From Mycolicibacterium sp. HK-90 (lineage in GTDB: Bacteria > Actinomycetota > Actinomycetes > Mycobacteriales > Mycobacteriaceae): a stretch of 64,000 bases of DNA. Under the pieces are notes generated by a model. The model was not told where the DNA came from, searched no databases, and saw nothing but the letters and a program-made list of their open reading frames with translations. Below, piece by piece: positions 1 to 10,254 of the stretch. The stretch spans positions 4,774,001 to 4,838,000 of the forward strand of contig NZ_CP129613.1 in NCBI RefSeq assembly GCF_030486405.1, written 5' to 3'. The position numbers were made by a program, and so were the translations under genes. Each line of letters starts with the position of its first letter. Position 1 is the first letter of the stretch.

Positions 1-337
1 GATCCACCGCAGGCTTCTCGGTCGACGGCGTCGACTTGCGGTCGTCGAACGCACCGGTCAGGAACGAATCGTCGCCGTCGAGCAGGTGTTTGGTGAGTGC
101 CGCCCGCGGGGTCATGCCCCGCAGCTTCTGCAGTTCGGCCAGGGGTTCACGCAGATCGTCGAACTCCGGGCCGAGATCCTGGCGCAGCTGGCTGGTGGCC
201 CCGGTGACGTAGTCACGCGCCTGGCGCAGGGCACCGGAGGTCCAGCGGATCGCACCGGGCAGGCGTTCGGGCCCCAAGACCACCAGACCGGCGATCACCA
301 GGACCAGCATCTCCCCCCACCCGATGTTGGCGAACAC
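1..337 (-). CDS. tatB: Sec-independent protein translocase TatB (3' end beyond window)
   Basis: TatB works with TatA and TatC in the inner membrane to receive folded twin-arginine proteins for export. About 112 codons are visible from a GTG start at 337. The N-terminus reads [20 protein letters not shown], a membrane helix, followed by the LGPERLP hinge and an amphipathic helix rich in Arg, Gln and Glu, the usual TatB plan. The C-terminus continues past base 1. Only 2 bp separate this start from the htrA stop, so it is co-transcribed with htrA, as in M. tuberculosis (Rv1223-Rv1224). The start is inferred from the position of the hinge; no upstream ATG is available. Confidence 0.93.
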   Translation of the reverse strand, partial: MFANIGWGEMLVLVIAGLVVLGPERLPGAIRWTSGALRQARDYVTGATSQLRQDLGPEFDDLREPLAELQKLRGMTPRAALTKHLLDGDDSFLTGAFDDRKSTPSTEKPAVD

Positions 338-339
338 GA

Positions 340-1908
<1,569 letters not shown>

Positions 1909-2307
1909 CTACCGGCGCTTCCGCCGACTCCGCGTCGGGTCATCAGCAAACTGAGCCTGTTCGCCGAGGTCAGCCGGGGGCTGCGGGCTGTGGTGCGGAA
2001 TCTGCGACAACAGGCCCAACAGAGAATTCGGGATGGCGATCGGACAGGAGTCCCGCAAGGCCGCGCGGGCCTGACTCTGGGCATCGACGTCGGCGGCGCA
2101 ATCCGGGCACAGCGACAGATGATGTGCGGCACGCAGATGGGCACTCATCCGCAGCTCGCCGTCGACGAAGGCCGCGATGGCCTCGGTTGACAGGTGCTCG
2201 GTCGAGCCGAATTGGCGGGGTGCCCCGACCGGCGCATCGCTCTGCGACGCGAACTGCGCAGGCAACCAGGAAAATGCCCGACGGAACACGTGTCCCGGGT
2301 CGACCAT
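1909..2307 (-). CDS. rseA: Anti-sigma-E factor RseA
   Basis: Zinc-associated anti-sigma protein of 132 aa that holds SigE inactive until surface stress. The ZAS motif H-x3-C-x2-C is at His63, Cys67 and Cys70. The segment STEHLS near residue 35 matches M. tuberculosis RseA; Thr36 aligns with the threonine reported there to be phosphorylated by PknB before Clp proteolysis (recalled from the literature, not testable here). The ATG at 2307 follows a GAGGAG ribosome site. An in-frame extension upstream would read into the sigE intergenic sequence and was rejected. It sits 77 bp after sigE, so the sigma factor and its inhibitor are probably co-expressed. Confidence 0.93.
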   Translation of the reverse strand: MVDPGHVFRRAFSWLPAQFASQSDAPVGAPRQFGSTEHLSTEAIAAFVDGELRMSAHLRAAHHLSLCPDCAADVDAQSQARAALRDSCPIAIPNSLLGLLSQIPHHSPQPPADLGEQAQFADDPTRSRRKRR

Positions 2308-2384
2308 CACCCAGCTCCTCTCGCCACGACCAAAAGCCCTGACCCGAATGTAGCGCGACCGGGCGCGCTGAACATCAACCACCG

Positions 2385-3245
<861 letters not shown>

Positions 3246-3327
3246 TTACCTGGGTGAACCAGCGAATTTCCGGTGGTGATACCCGCCACCCACGGGCGTG
3301 TCGCGACAGCCCCCTGTAGGTCTGGCC

Positions 3328-3339
3328 TACGCTGCGGGC
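3328..3339 (+). promoter_or_regulatory. Leaderless promoter of the methyltransferase gene
   Basis: A TACGCT -10 hexamer (3328-3333) followed by 6 nt places the predicted transcript start at the ATG at 3340. This fixes the start codon and rejects the longer in-frame version beginning near 3298. Confidence 0.6.
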
Positions 3340-3984
3340 ATGGTCAGCTCCAACGCCGGTCGCGCCGAGGCGATCGTCACGCATGCCGAACGGTCGATCT
3401 CCGAGGACGAGATCGTCGCGGCAGCTCGCGAGCGGGCCGAAGAACTCGGCGCGGGCGCCGTCACCCCGGCCGTCGGGGCGTTGCTGAGCGTGCTCGCGCG
3501 GCTCACCGGGGGGCGGGCGGTCGTCGAGGTCGGCACCGGGGCCGGCGTCAGCGGGTTGTGGCTGCTGTCCGGCATGAGCGACGACGGCGTGCTGACCACG
3601 ATCGATGTCGAACCCGAACATCAGCGCATCGCCAAGCAGGGGTTCACCGAGGCCGGCGTCGGCCCAGGCCGCACCCGCCTGATCGGCGGGCGTGCCCAGG
3701 AGGTACTCACCCGGCTGGCCGACGAGTCCTACGACCTGGTGTTCATCGACGCCGAGCCGATCGATCAGCCGCAGTTCGTGGCCGAGGGGGTACGGCTGCT
3801 GCGCCCCGGCGGCGCGATCGTGCTGCACCGGGCCGCACTCGGCGGCCGGGCCGGCGACGCCTCGGCCAACGATGCCGAGGTCAGCGCGGTGCGTGAGGCG
3901 GCCCGGCTGATCGCCGAGGACGAGCGGCTCACCCCGGTGCTGATCCCGCTGGGTGACGGCCTGCTGGCCGCCGCGCGCGACTGA
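3340..3984 (+). CDS. SAM-dependent O-methyltransferase (Rv1220c type)
   Basis: Class I methyltransferase of 214 aa, almost the same length as M. tuberculosis Rv1220c. Motif I is [14 protein letters not shown] at about residues 63-76. An acidic residue follows the next strand (TTIDVEPEH) for the SAM ribose, and FIDAE marks motif IV. The family resembles catechol and caffeoyl-CoA O-methyltransferases, but the substrate is unknown. It is divergent from sigE across about 175 bp, an arrangement conserved in mycobacteria. It is followed by a strong intrinsic terminator and is therefore transcribed alone. Confidence 0.88.
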   Translation: MVSSNAGRAEAIVTHAERSISEDEIVAAARERAEELGAGAVTPAVGALLSVLARLTGGRAVVEVGTGAGVSGLWLLSGMSDDGVLTTIDVEPEHQRIAKQGFTEAGVGPGRTRLIGGRAQEVLTRLADESYDLVFIDAEPIDQPQFVAEGVRLLRPGGAIVLHRAALGGRAGDASANDAEVSAVREAARLIAEDERLTPVLIPLGDGLLAAARD

Positions 3985-3999
3985 CGTTTCTCGCCTTTC

Positions 4000-4039
4000 T
4001 CCGGCCTGACCCTCGCCTCGGGGTGGGCCGGATTTTTTT
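4000..4039 (+). terminator. Intrinsic terminator with T tract
   Basis: TCCGGCC (4000-4006) pairs with GGCCGGA (4026-4032), with an inner ACCC/GGGT extension, and is followed at once by seven T residues (4033-4039). This is a textbook factor-independent terminator, uncommon in mycobacteria, ending the methyltransferase transcript before the TetR operon. Confidence 0.85.
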
Positions 4040-4077
4040 CTTTACGAATTCCTGACGCGGTACCCCCTTGACCGTGT

Positions 4078-4115
4078 ACTGAACGCATGTTTAGCGTATT
4101 GAACATGCGTTCAGT
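4078..4115 (+). promoter_or_regulatory. TetR operator and leaderless promoter
   Basis: ACTGAACGCATGTT (4078-4091) and AACATGCGTTCAGT (4102-4115) are perfect 14-bp inverted repeats around a 10-bp spacer. The spacer contains the -10 element TAGCGT (4092-4097), 7 nt before the ATG at 4105. The right arm overlaps the start codon. Binding here would block the regulator-efflux operon, fitting autorepression by the TetR protein it precedes. Confidence 0.8.
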
Positions 4116-4779
4116 CGATGATCGAACAGCGATGGCCCGGATTCGCGATTCAGCGATCGAGCAGTACGGGCAGCACGGATTCAACGTGGGCCTGCGCACC
4201 ATCGCCGAGGCCGCCGGCGTCAGCGCCGCGCTGGTGATCCACCACTTCGGCTCCAAGGAAGGACTACGCAAAGCGTGCGACGCCTACGTCGCTGAAGTGG
4301 TGCGCGAGGCCAAGACCGAGTCCATGCAGAGCAGTGACCCCGCGACCTGGATGGCGCAGATGGCCGAGATCGAGTCATATGCGCCACTGATGGCCTACCT
4401 GGTCCGCAGCATGCAGTCCGGCAGCGATCTGGCGAAGACGTTCTGGCGCACCATGGTCGACAACGCCAAGGAGTACCTCGAAGAAGGCGTCCGCTCGGGT
4501 GTGCTCAAACCCAGTCGCGACCCGGACGCACGAGCCAAGTACATGGCGATCACGGGTGGCGGGTCATTCCTGCTCTACCTGCAGATGCACGACGACCCGA
4601 CCGACCTGCGCCGCGTGCTGCGCGACTACGGCGAGGACATGATGCTGCCGGCTCTGGAGGTCTACTCCCAGGGCCTGATGACCGACTCGACCATGTACGA
4701 GGCCTTCCTGCACCAACGCGAACAGGGCATCCCGTTCAGCTCGCCGGTCGCGGGCACCGACCGAAAGGAACCGGCATGA
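4105..4779 (+). CDS. TetR-family repressor of ABC efflux operon (Rv1219c type)
   Basis: 224-aa TetR regulator. The N-terminal HTH includes RTIAEAAGVSAALVIHHFGSKEGL, and the ligand-binding helices contain the SYAPLMAYLVRSMQSG block shared with M. tuberculosis Rv1219c. The ATG at 4105 is chosen because it lies 7 nt after TAGCGT and lines up with the shorter M. tuberculosis protein; an upstream in-frame ATG at 4087 falls inside the operator. Its stop overlaps the next start (ATGA), so it is co-translated with the ABC ATPase. In M. tuberculosis the system exports several drugs and is repressed by this regulator. The ligand here is unknown. Confidence 0.92.
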   Translation: MRSVDDRTAMARIRDSAIEQYGQHGFNVGLRTIAEAAGVSAALVIHHFGSKEGLRKACDAYVAEVVREAKTESMQSSDPATWMAQMAEIESYAPLMAYLVRSMQSGSDLAKTFWRTMVDNAKEYLEEGVRSGVLKPSRDPDARAKYMAITGGGSFLLYLQMHDDPTDLRRVLRDYGEDMMLPALEVYSQGLMTDSTMYEAFLHQREQGIPFSSPVAGTDRKEPA

Positions 4780-5705
4780 CGGCGCAGACCTCCTCCGCCC
4801 CCATGGCCAATCGATCTGCTGCCGTGGAAATCCGCGGACTGTCAAAGTCTTTCGGTCGAACAAGGGCGCTCGACGGGCTCAACCTGACCGTGTCCCCCGG
4901 CGGGATCACCGGATTTCTCGGGCCCAACGGCGCGGGCAAGTCCACCACGATCCGGGTGCTGCTCGGTTTGCTGCGTGCCGACGGCGGCAATGTCCGACTG
5001 CTGGGCGGCGACCCGTGGCACGACGCCGTGGCCCTGCACCGCCGGATCGCCTACGTACCCGGCGATGTCACGCTGTGGCCGAATCTGACCGGCATGCAGG
5101 CCATCGACTTCCTGTGCCGGCTGCGCGGCAACGGCGTCGACACCCGGCGCCGTGACGAGCTGATCGAACGGTTCGAGCTCGATCCGCACAAGAAGGCCCG
5201 CACCTACTCAAAGGGCAACCGGCAGAAGGTCGCCATCGTCGCCGCGTTCAGCTGCCATTCCGAGCTCTATATTCTCGACGAGCCGACCTCAGGCCTGGAC
5301 CCGTTGATGGAGAAAGCTTTTCAGCAATGCGTTGCCGAGGTGGCCGGCCACGGGGCGGCGGTGCTGCTGTCCAGCCACATCCTGGCCGAGGTGGAGAAAC
5401 TCTGCGACAGCGTGACGATCATCCGGTCGGGCCGCACGGTGCGCTCCGGCACCCTGGCCGAGTTGCGGCATCTGATGCGCACCAAGGTGATCGCCCGCAC
5501 CCGCGCCGACGGCCGGGCGCTGCAGAACACCCCGTACGTCCACGATTTCACCGCCCGCGACGGCGTGGTCAGCTTCTCGGTGGACCGCGCCGATCTGGAA
5601 TTCACCCTGGAGCACCTGACCGATCTGGGCATCCAGGATCTCACCGTCGCGCCGGCATCCTTGGAGGACATGTTCCTGCGCGAGTATCAGGAGGCGGGCC
5701 GGTGA
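4776..5705 (+). CDS. ABC transporter ATP-binding protein (Rv1218c type, multidrug efflux)
   Basis: 309-aa ATPase that powers drug export with the permease that follows. Walker A GPNGAGKST is at residues 49-57, the signature is the divergent YSKGNRQ (144-150) and Walker B is ELYILDEP (163-170), followed by TSGLD and a switch His in LLSSH. The divergent signature is usual for DrrA-like exporters. A C-terminal extension of about 80 aa follows the nucleotide-binding domain. The start overlaps the TetR stop by 4 bp and its own stop overlaps the permease GTG by 4 bp, so the three genes form one tightly coupled operon. Confidence 0.93.
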   Translation: MTAQTSSAPMANRSAAVEIRGLSKSFGRTRALDGLNLTVSPGGITGFLGPNGAGKSTTIRVLLGLLRADGGNVRLLGGDPWHDAVALHRRIAYVPGDVTLWPNLTGMQAIDFLCRLRGNGVDTRRRDELIERFELDPHKKARTYSKGNRQKVAIVAAFSCHSELYILDEPTSGLDPLMEKAFQQCVAEVAGHGAAVLLSSHILAEVEKLCDSVTIIRSGRTVRSGTLAELRHLMRTKVIARTRADGRALQNTPYVHDFTARDGVVSFSVDRADLEFTLEHLTDLGIQDLTVAPASLEDMFLREYQEAGR

Positions 5706-7321
5706 CCACGGCCACGGCCCCGATCCGGCACCGTGGCCCCGCCCGCAACGGCACGTCCCCGTTCACCGGTACCGCAACGCTGCTGAGGTTGGCATTGCGC
5801 CGGGACCGAGTGCGGTTGAGCGTCTGGCTTGCCGTGCTGACCCTGATGATGGTCTACGCGCCCAACGCGATTCGGCTGGCCTATCCCGGGGAGGAACAGC
5901 GGCTGTCCCGGGTGAACCTGCTCAAGACGCCGGCCGGGATGATGCTCGGCGGCCCGATGTTCGGCGGCAACGAAACCGATCTCGGCGTGATGATGGCCAA
6001 CGAGCTGACCCTCACCCTGACCATCGCGACCTCGATCCTGGCGATTCTCACGGTGATTCGTCACACCAGGGCCGAGGAGGAGAACGGCAGTGCCGAACTG
6101 GTGCTGTCCTCGGTGGTGGGCCGCTACGCCCGGACCGCTGCAGCCCTGATCCTGGTCGGCGGGCTCAACGCACTGCTGGCGCTCACCATGACCCTGGCGA
6201 TGTCCTCCACCGGATTCGGGGTGCTCGACACCGCAGGCATGTGCCTGGGCATCACGGGGGTGGCGATGGTGTTCGGGGCGGTCGCCGCCGTCACCGCCCA
6301 ACTGTGGCGGCAGGCCCGCACCGCGACAGGTGCGGCGATGGCCACCCTGGCCGTGGCCGCGCTCGTACGCGGCGCCGGCGACGTCATCGACAACTCGGGC
6401 AGTGCCCTGAGTTGGTTCTCCCCCATCGCCTGGGCCCAGCAGATGCGCCCGTTCGTCGACCTGCGCTGGTGGCCGTTCGGCTTGCTGGTCGTTCTGGCCG
6501 TCGCGTTGATGGCACTGGCCGCGGTGCTGGAAAGCCGTCGCCAGTACGACGCAGGCACCATCGCCTCCACGGGCGAGAAGCCCGGCGCCGCCGCGATCAC
6601 CGGCCCGCTGCGGCTACACCTCGCGCTGCAGCGGGGCCAGACGATCGGATGGTCGGTGGGTCTGTTCGCCGCGGGCCTGGTTTTCGGGTCGATGACAAAA
6701 TCGCTGCTGGATGCCGCCAAGACCAACGAGGTGATCGGCCGGGTGCTGACCGCGACGGGCAACGACGGCGTCTACACCACCATGACGCAGTTCCTGGCGG
6801 CGGCCGCCACCGCCTACGTCGCATCGGCAGTGCTGCGGGTGCGCGCCGACGAGCAGAACGGGCTCGGCGAGCCGGTGCTCGCCGGCGCGGTGTCCCGCCG
6901 GCACTGGCTGCTGGGCGCGGTGGGCTGCGCGCTGGCCGGGTCGACGGTCCTGATGTTCTGTGCCGGCCTCGGCAACGGCCTCGGGGCCGGTATGACACTC
7001 GGCGAGCCCGCGACGGTCGTCCGCCTCACCCTCGCCGCGCTGGCCTACCTGCCCGCCCTGGCGGTGGTGGCCGCGATCGCCGCACTGGCCGTGGCGCTGC
7101 GTGCACCGTGGATCGCCTGGCTCGCCGTGACGTTCGTGATCACCGCGCTGTATCTGGGGGCGCTGCTGCGGCTGCCCCGCTGGCTGATCGACCTGTCACC
7201 GGTGGGCCAGACCACCGTGCCGACCGACTTCCCGGCCCTCGCCCTGGTGGTGATGCTCATCGCCGCAACGCTTTTGGCGGCGATCGCGGGCTGGATCTAT
7301 CGCAACCGCGACGCCGTGTGA
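5702..7321 (+). CDS. ABC transporter permease (Rv1217c type)
   Basis: 539-aa integral membrane protein with about 12 hydrophobic segments in two similar halves, the arrangement of exporter permeases of the ABC-2/tetronasin-resistance type. The GTG start at 5702 overlaps the ATPase stop (GTGA), which fixes it; an open frame reaching back to 5327 lies inside the ATPase gene and is rejected. The two halves (about residues 30-270 and 290-535) suggest a fused permease that works as a single chain with a dimer of the ATPase. The predicted role is export of hydrophobic drugs or lipids under control of the upstream TetR protein. Confidence 0.9.
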   Translation: MTTATAPIRHRGPARNGTSPFTGTATLLRLALRRDRVRLSVWLAVLTLMMVYAPNAIRLAYPGEEQRLSRVNLLKTPAGMMLGGPMFGGNETDLGVMMANELTLTLTIATSILAILTVIRHTRAEEENGSAELVLSSVVGRYARTAAALILVGGLNALLALTMTLAMSSTGFGVLDTAGMCLGITGVAMVFGAVAAVTAQLWRQARTATGAAMATLAVAALVRGAGDVIDNSGSALSWFSPIAWAQQMRPFVDLRWWPFGLLVVLAVALMALAAVLESRRQYDAGTIASTGEKPGAAAITGPLRLHLALQRGQTIGWSVGLFAAGLVFGSMTKSLLDAAKTNEVIGRVLTATGNDGVYTTMTQFLAAAATAYVASAVLRVRADEQNGLGEPVLAGAVSRRHWLLGAVGCALAGSTVLMFCAGLGNGLGAGMTLGEPATVVRLTLAALAYLPALAVVAAIAALAVALRAPWIAWLAVTFVITALYLGALLRLPRWLIDLSPVGQTTVPTDFPALALVVMLIAATLLAAIAGWIYRNRDAV

Positions 7322-7338
7322 CCCGGACAGGAGACAAG

Positions 7339-8013
7339 ATGAAACTCGCTCTTCAGACAATCGGATCGGGAGTGCTCGGCCTGGCGTTCTTCGCGGTGGC
7401 GCTGTTCTGGCCGGCCGGCACGTTCGACTATTGGCAGGCTTGGGTTTTCATCGCGGTGTTCATGGCCACCACATTGGTTCCCAGCATCTATCTCGCGATC
7501 AGAGACCCCGCCGCGCTGCAACGGCGCCTGCGCGGTGGGCCGACCGCCGAAACCCGGCTCGTGCAGAAGATCGTCATCTGGGGCGTCACGCTCTCGGCCT
7601 TCGGGGCATTCGTCCTCAGCGCCCTCGATCACCGGTTCGGCTGGTCGAGCGTGCCGACCGCAATGGTCGTCCTCGGTAACGTCCTGGTCGCGGTCGGGCT
7701 GGTTCTGGCGCAAGCCGTGGTGTTCCAGAACAGCTTCGCCGGAGCCAGCATTCAGGTGGAGGATGACCAACCGCTCGTCTCGACGGGGCTCTACGGACTG
7801 GTGCGGCATCCGATGTACTTCGGCGCGGTGCTGATGATGTTCGGCACTCCGCTGGCGCTCGGTTCGTACTGGGGCCTGCTCGTCTCCATCGCGGCGGTGC
7901 CGATTTTCGGCGTGCGGATCGTCGACGAGGAGAAGATGCTGCGCGCCGAGCTCGACGGCTACGACGAGTACATTCAGAAGGTCCGCTACCGCTTGTTGCC
8001 GTACATCTGGTGA
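7339..8013 (+). CDS. Isoprenylcysteine carboxyl methyltransferase-family membrane protein (copy 1)
   Basis: 224 aa with about five membrane helices. The C-terminal half has the family motif GLYGLVRHPMYFG (SAM and lipid site) and ends EYIQKVRYRLLPYIW. Length and place match M. tuberculosis Rv1216c. Members methylate lipids, phospholipids or small molecules; no prenylated CaaX substrate is expected in a mycobacterium, so the substrate is unknown. It begins 17 bp after the efflux permease with a GGAG site and is probably in the same operon. The next gene is a paralogue of identical length. Confidence 0.85.
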   Translation: MKLALQTIGSGVLGLAFFAVALFWPAGTFDYWQAWVFIAVFMATTLVPSIYLAIRDPAALQRRLRGGPTAETRLVQKIVIWGVTLSAFGAFVLSALDHRFGWSSVPTAMVVLGNVLVAVGLVLAQAVVFQNSFAGASIQVEDDQPLVSTGLYGLVRHPMYFGAVLMMFGTPLALGSYWGLLVSIAAVPIFGVRIVDEEKMLRAELDGYDEYIQKVRYRLLPYIW

Positions 8014-8024
8014 TGGGAGCCGAC

Positions 8025-8699
8025 ATGAAGGTCGGTCTACAAGCCCTGGTCTCGGCCGTCGTCGGGTTCGCGGTGTTCGCCGTGCTCGTGTTCGTGCCGG
8101 CCGGCACGTTCGACTACTGGCAGGGCTGGGCGTTCATCGCCGTCTTCGCCGTCGTCACGATGGCGCCGAGCATCTATCTGGCGGTGAACGATCCGGCGGC
8201 GTTGCGGCGCCGGATGCAGGCCGGACCGACCGCCGAGACCAGACCGGTGCAGAAATTCGCGAGCGCGACGGCTTTCGTGTTGCTCGCGGTCATGATCGTG
8301 GCGGCCGCCCTGGATTACCGGCTGGGCTGGTCCTACGTACCCACGGCGGTCTCGGTGCTCGGAGATGCCTTGGTGGCGACCGGACTTGGTATCGCGATGC
8401 TCGTGGTCATCCAGAACCGTTACGCGGCCGCCAACGTCAAGGTGGAGACCGGTCAGACGGTGGTGTCCACCGGCCTGTACGGGCTCGTCCGGCATCCGAT
8501 GTACTTCGGCAACGTGGTCATGATGCTGGGCATCCCGATCGCCCTCGGCTCGTGGTGGGCGCTGCTGCTCGTCCTGCCCGGCATCGCGATGCTGGTGATA
8601 CGCATCCGCGACGAAGAACTGATGCTCGGCCGGGAACTCGACGGCTACGTGGATTACACCCGGAAGGTCCGCTACCGGTTGTTGCCCTTCGTCTGGTGA
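8025..8699 (+). CDS. Isoprenylcysteine carboxyl methyltransferase-family membrane protein (copy 2)
   Basis: 224-aa tandem paralogue of the preceding gene. Shared blocks include PAGTFDYWQ, IYLA, DPAAL, RR, GPTAETR, VSTGLYGLVRHPMYFG and KVRYRLLP. The ATG at 8025 is preferred over a GTG at 8010 because it aligns with MK of copy 1 and has GGGAG 5 nt upstream. Only 11 bp separate the copies. Its 3' end overlaps the convergent TetR gene by 28 bp. The substrate is unknown; two diverged copies suggest either a heterodimer or two substrates. Confidence 0.85.
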   Translation: MKVGLQALVSAVVGFAVFAVLVFVPAGTFDYWQGWAFIAVFAVVTMAPSIYLAVNDPAALRRRMQAGPTAETRPVQKFASATAFVLLAVMIVAAALDYRLGWSYVPTAVSVLGDALVATGLGIAMLVVIQNRYAAANVKVETGQTVVSTGLYGLVRHPMYFGNVVMMLGIPIALGSWWALLLVLPGIAMLVIRIRDEELMLGRELDGYVDYTRKVRYRLLPFVW

Positions 8700-9256
8700 G
8701 CCACGACCCTGGCGGCGGCTTCGACGGCGGCCGTCCGGCGTGATGCCAGGATGGCCGGATCGTCGGTGACGGCGTCGGGGCTCGGCAGGTGCGCCCAGGC
8801 CAGGCCGATGCCGAACAGCACCACGATCAGTTCGGTTGAGTCCCAAGCGGGGTCGACGTGGCCCGCGGCCTGCGCGGCCTCGATGGCGGCGACGGTCTGG
8901 GCATGCACGGGGGCGCCGTCGGCCTGCGGTTCGTCGAGGGTGAATCCTTCCAACCGCGCCCAGGTGATCATCCGGAGATGTTCGGGCCGGCGGCAGGCGA
9001 GGTCATAGATGTCGCCGACGAAGTCGGGGACCGCGTCCGGACGCAGGCTGACCGACCGGAAGAACTCGGCCCCGTCGGCGACGAACACCTCACGGAACAG
9101 GGTCTCCTTGTCCCCGAAGTGGGCGTAGAGGCGCTCCTTGCTGGCATGTGCGGCCCGGGCGATCCGGTCGATCCGCGCCCCGGCGAGTCCGTACCGGGCG
9201 AACTCGGCGCGCGCCGCCGCGAGAATCTCGTCGCGCAGTTCCGTCGTGCTTCTCAC
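8672..9256 (-). CDS. TetR-family transcriptional regulator
   Basis: 194 aa with an N-terminal HTH (RIDRIARAAHASKERLYAHFGDKETLF) and a C-terminal TetR_C domain. The GTG at 9256 is supported by a TAAGTT -10 element at 9268-9263, 6 nt before it on the minus strand. It is divergent from the acyltransferase at 9354, and the 97-bp gap holds the palindrome ACGAACTAGTTCGT, probably the site from which it represses both genes. Its 3' end overlaps the methyltransferase paralogue by 28 bp. Confidence 0.88.
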   Translation of the reverse strand: MRSTTELRDEILAAARAEFARYGLAGARIDRIARAAHASKERLYAHFGDKETLFREVFVADGAEFFRSVSLRPDAVPDFVGDIYDLACRRPEHLRMITWARLEGFTLDEPQADGAPVHAQTVAAIEAAQAAGHVDPAWDSTELIVVLFGIGLAWAHLPSPDAVTDDPAILASRRTAAVEAAARVVAHQTKGNNR

Positions 9257-9272
9257 AGGATCAACTTAACAG

Positions 9273-9286
9273 ACGAACTAGTTCGT
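9273..9286. promoter_or_regulatory. Palindromic operator between TetR and acyltransferase genes
   Basis: ACGAACTAGTTCGT is a perfect 14-bp palindrome. It sits between the minus-strand -10 of the TetR gene (9268-9263) and a plus-strand TACGAT (9291-9296) that can serve the acyltransferase, so one dimer could control both. Confidence 0.75.
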
Positions 9287-9353
9287 TCGGTACGATGGAA
9301 CCGAGGCGGCACCGGCCCCAACTCGAATCCGACAATCTTCAGGAGTCACGGCG

Positions 9354-10208
9354 ATGTCCGTCACCAAGATCGACGAGATCATGAATCACCCCAGCCACGT
9401 CCAAACGCTGCGCCGGGCGGTGGAGGCTGTCGCCGACGGCGTCGACCCACTGGTCAACCTCTACCGGCCCTATGTGGACGGCCTCGAGAACCTGCCCCGC
9501 GACGGCCGATTTCTGTTGGTCGGCAACCACACCCAGTTCGGCGCGGAGACCCTGCTGATCCCGTATGTGGTGCGTCGCGAGATCGGGATGCGGGTGCGGC
9601 CGCTGACCGACCGGCGATTCGGTGACCTGCCCCGGCCCGTCTCCGATCTCATGGCAGCCTGCGGAGCCGTCGTCGGATCGCCCGAGGGGGCCGGCGAGCT
9701 GATGGCCCACGACGAGCCCGTGATGGTGTTTCCCGGCGGTGGCCGCGAGATCGGCAAGTTCAAGGGCGAGCAGTACAAACTGCGGTGGCAGGGCCGATCC
9801 GGATTCGCGCGCGTCGCCATCGAACACGGCTATCCCATCGTCCCGGCCGCACTCGTCGGCGGCGACGACGTGTACGTGGGCGTGACGACCCGCGACCACT
9901 GGCTGGGCCGGCTCAGCCAGACGATCGGCGAGAAGCTGACCGGACAGCGCGACATGGCCGTACCGCTGATCCGGGGTGTCGGCCCCACGCTGATACCGCG
10001 TCCCCAACGCATGTATCTGCGCTTCGCCGAACCGATCGGCACCACGAAGCCGGCCCGCACCGCGGACACCACCTGGGTCGACACCGTCAAGCGACGCACC
10101 CAGGAAGCTCTCGAACAGAGCCTCGCCGAACTGCTGGAGCTGCGCCGCGACGACCCGTACCGCGAGCTGAACCCGCTGGCCTGGCGCACCGCGATCCGGC
10201 ACGGATAA
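9354..10208 (+). CDS. Lysophospholipid/diacylglycerol acyltransferase-like protein
   Basis: 284-aa membrane-associated acyltransferase. Instead of the plain H-x4-D of PlsC, it has LVGNHTQFGAE (about residues 55-65), and later FPGGGREIGKFKGEQYKLRW and PIVPAALVGGDD. These three blocks match the plant phytyl-ester synthase/TMEM68/DGAT2-like branch, pointing to ester formation on a diacylglycerol, alcohol or lysolipid. AGGAG lies 8 nt before the ATG. The gene is divergent from, and probably repressed by, the TetR protein at 9256. Substrate unknown. Confidence 0.85.
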   Translation: MSVTKIDEIMNHPSHVQTLRRAVEAVADGVDPLVNLYRPYVDGLENLPRDGRFLLVGNHTQFGAETLLIPYVVRREIGMRVRPLTDRRFGDLPRPVSDLMAACGAVVGSPEGAGELMAHDEPVMVFPGGGREIGKFKGEQYKLRWQGRSGFARVAIEHGYPIVPAALVGGDDVYVGVTTRDHWLGRLSQTIGEKLTGQRDMAVPLIRGVGPTLIPRPQRMYLRFAEPIGTTKPARTADTTWVDTVKRRTQEALEQSLAELLELRRDDPYRELNPLAWRTAIRHG

Positions 10209-10254
10209 CGGCGATCCTCCGGGCCCTGAGAGCGATTCGCCGCATACTGCAGTA

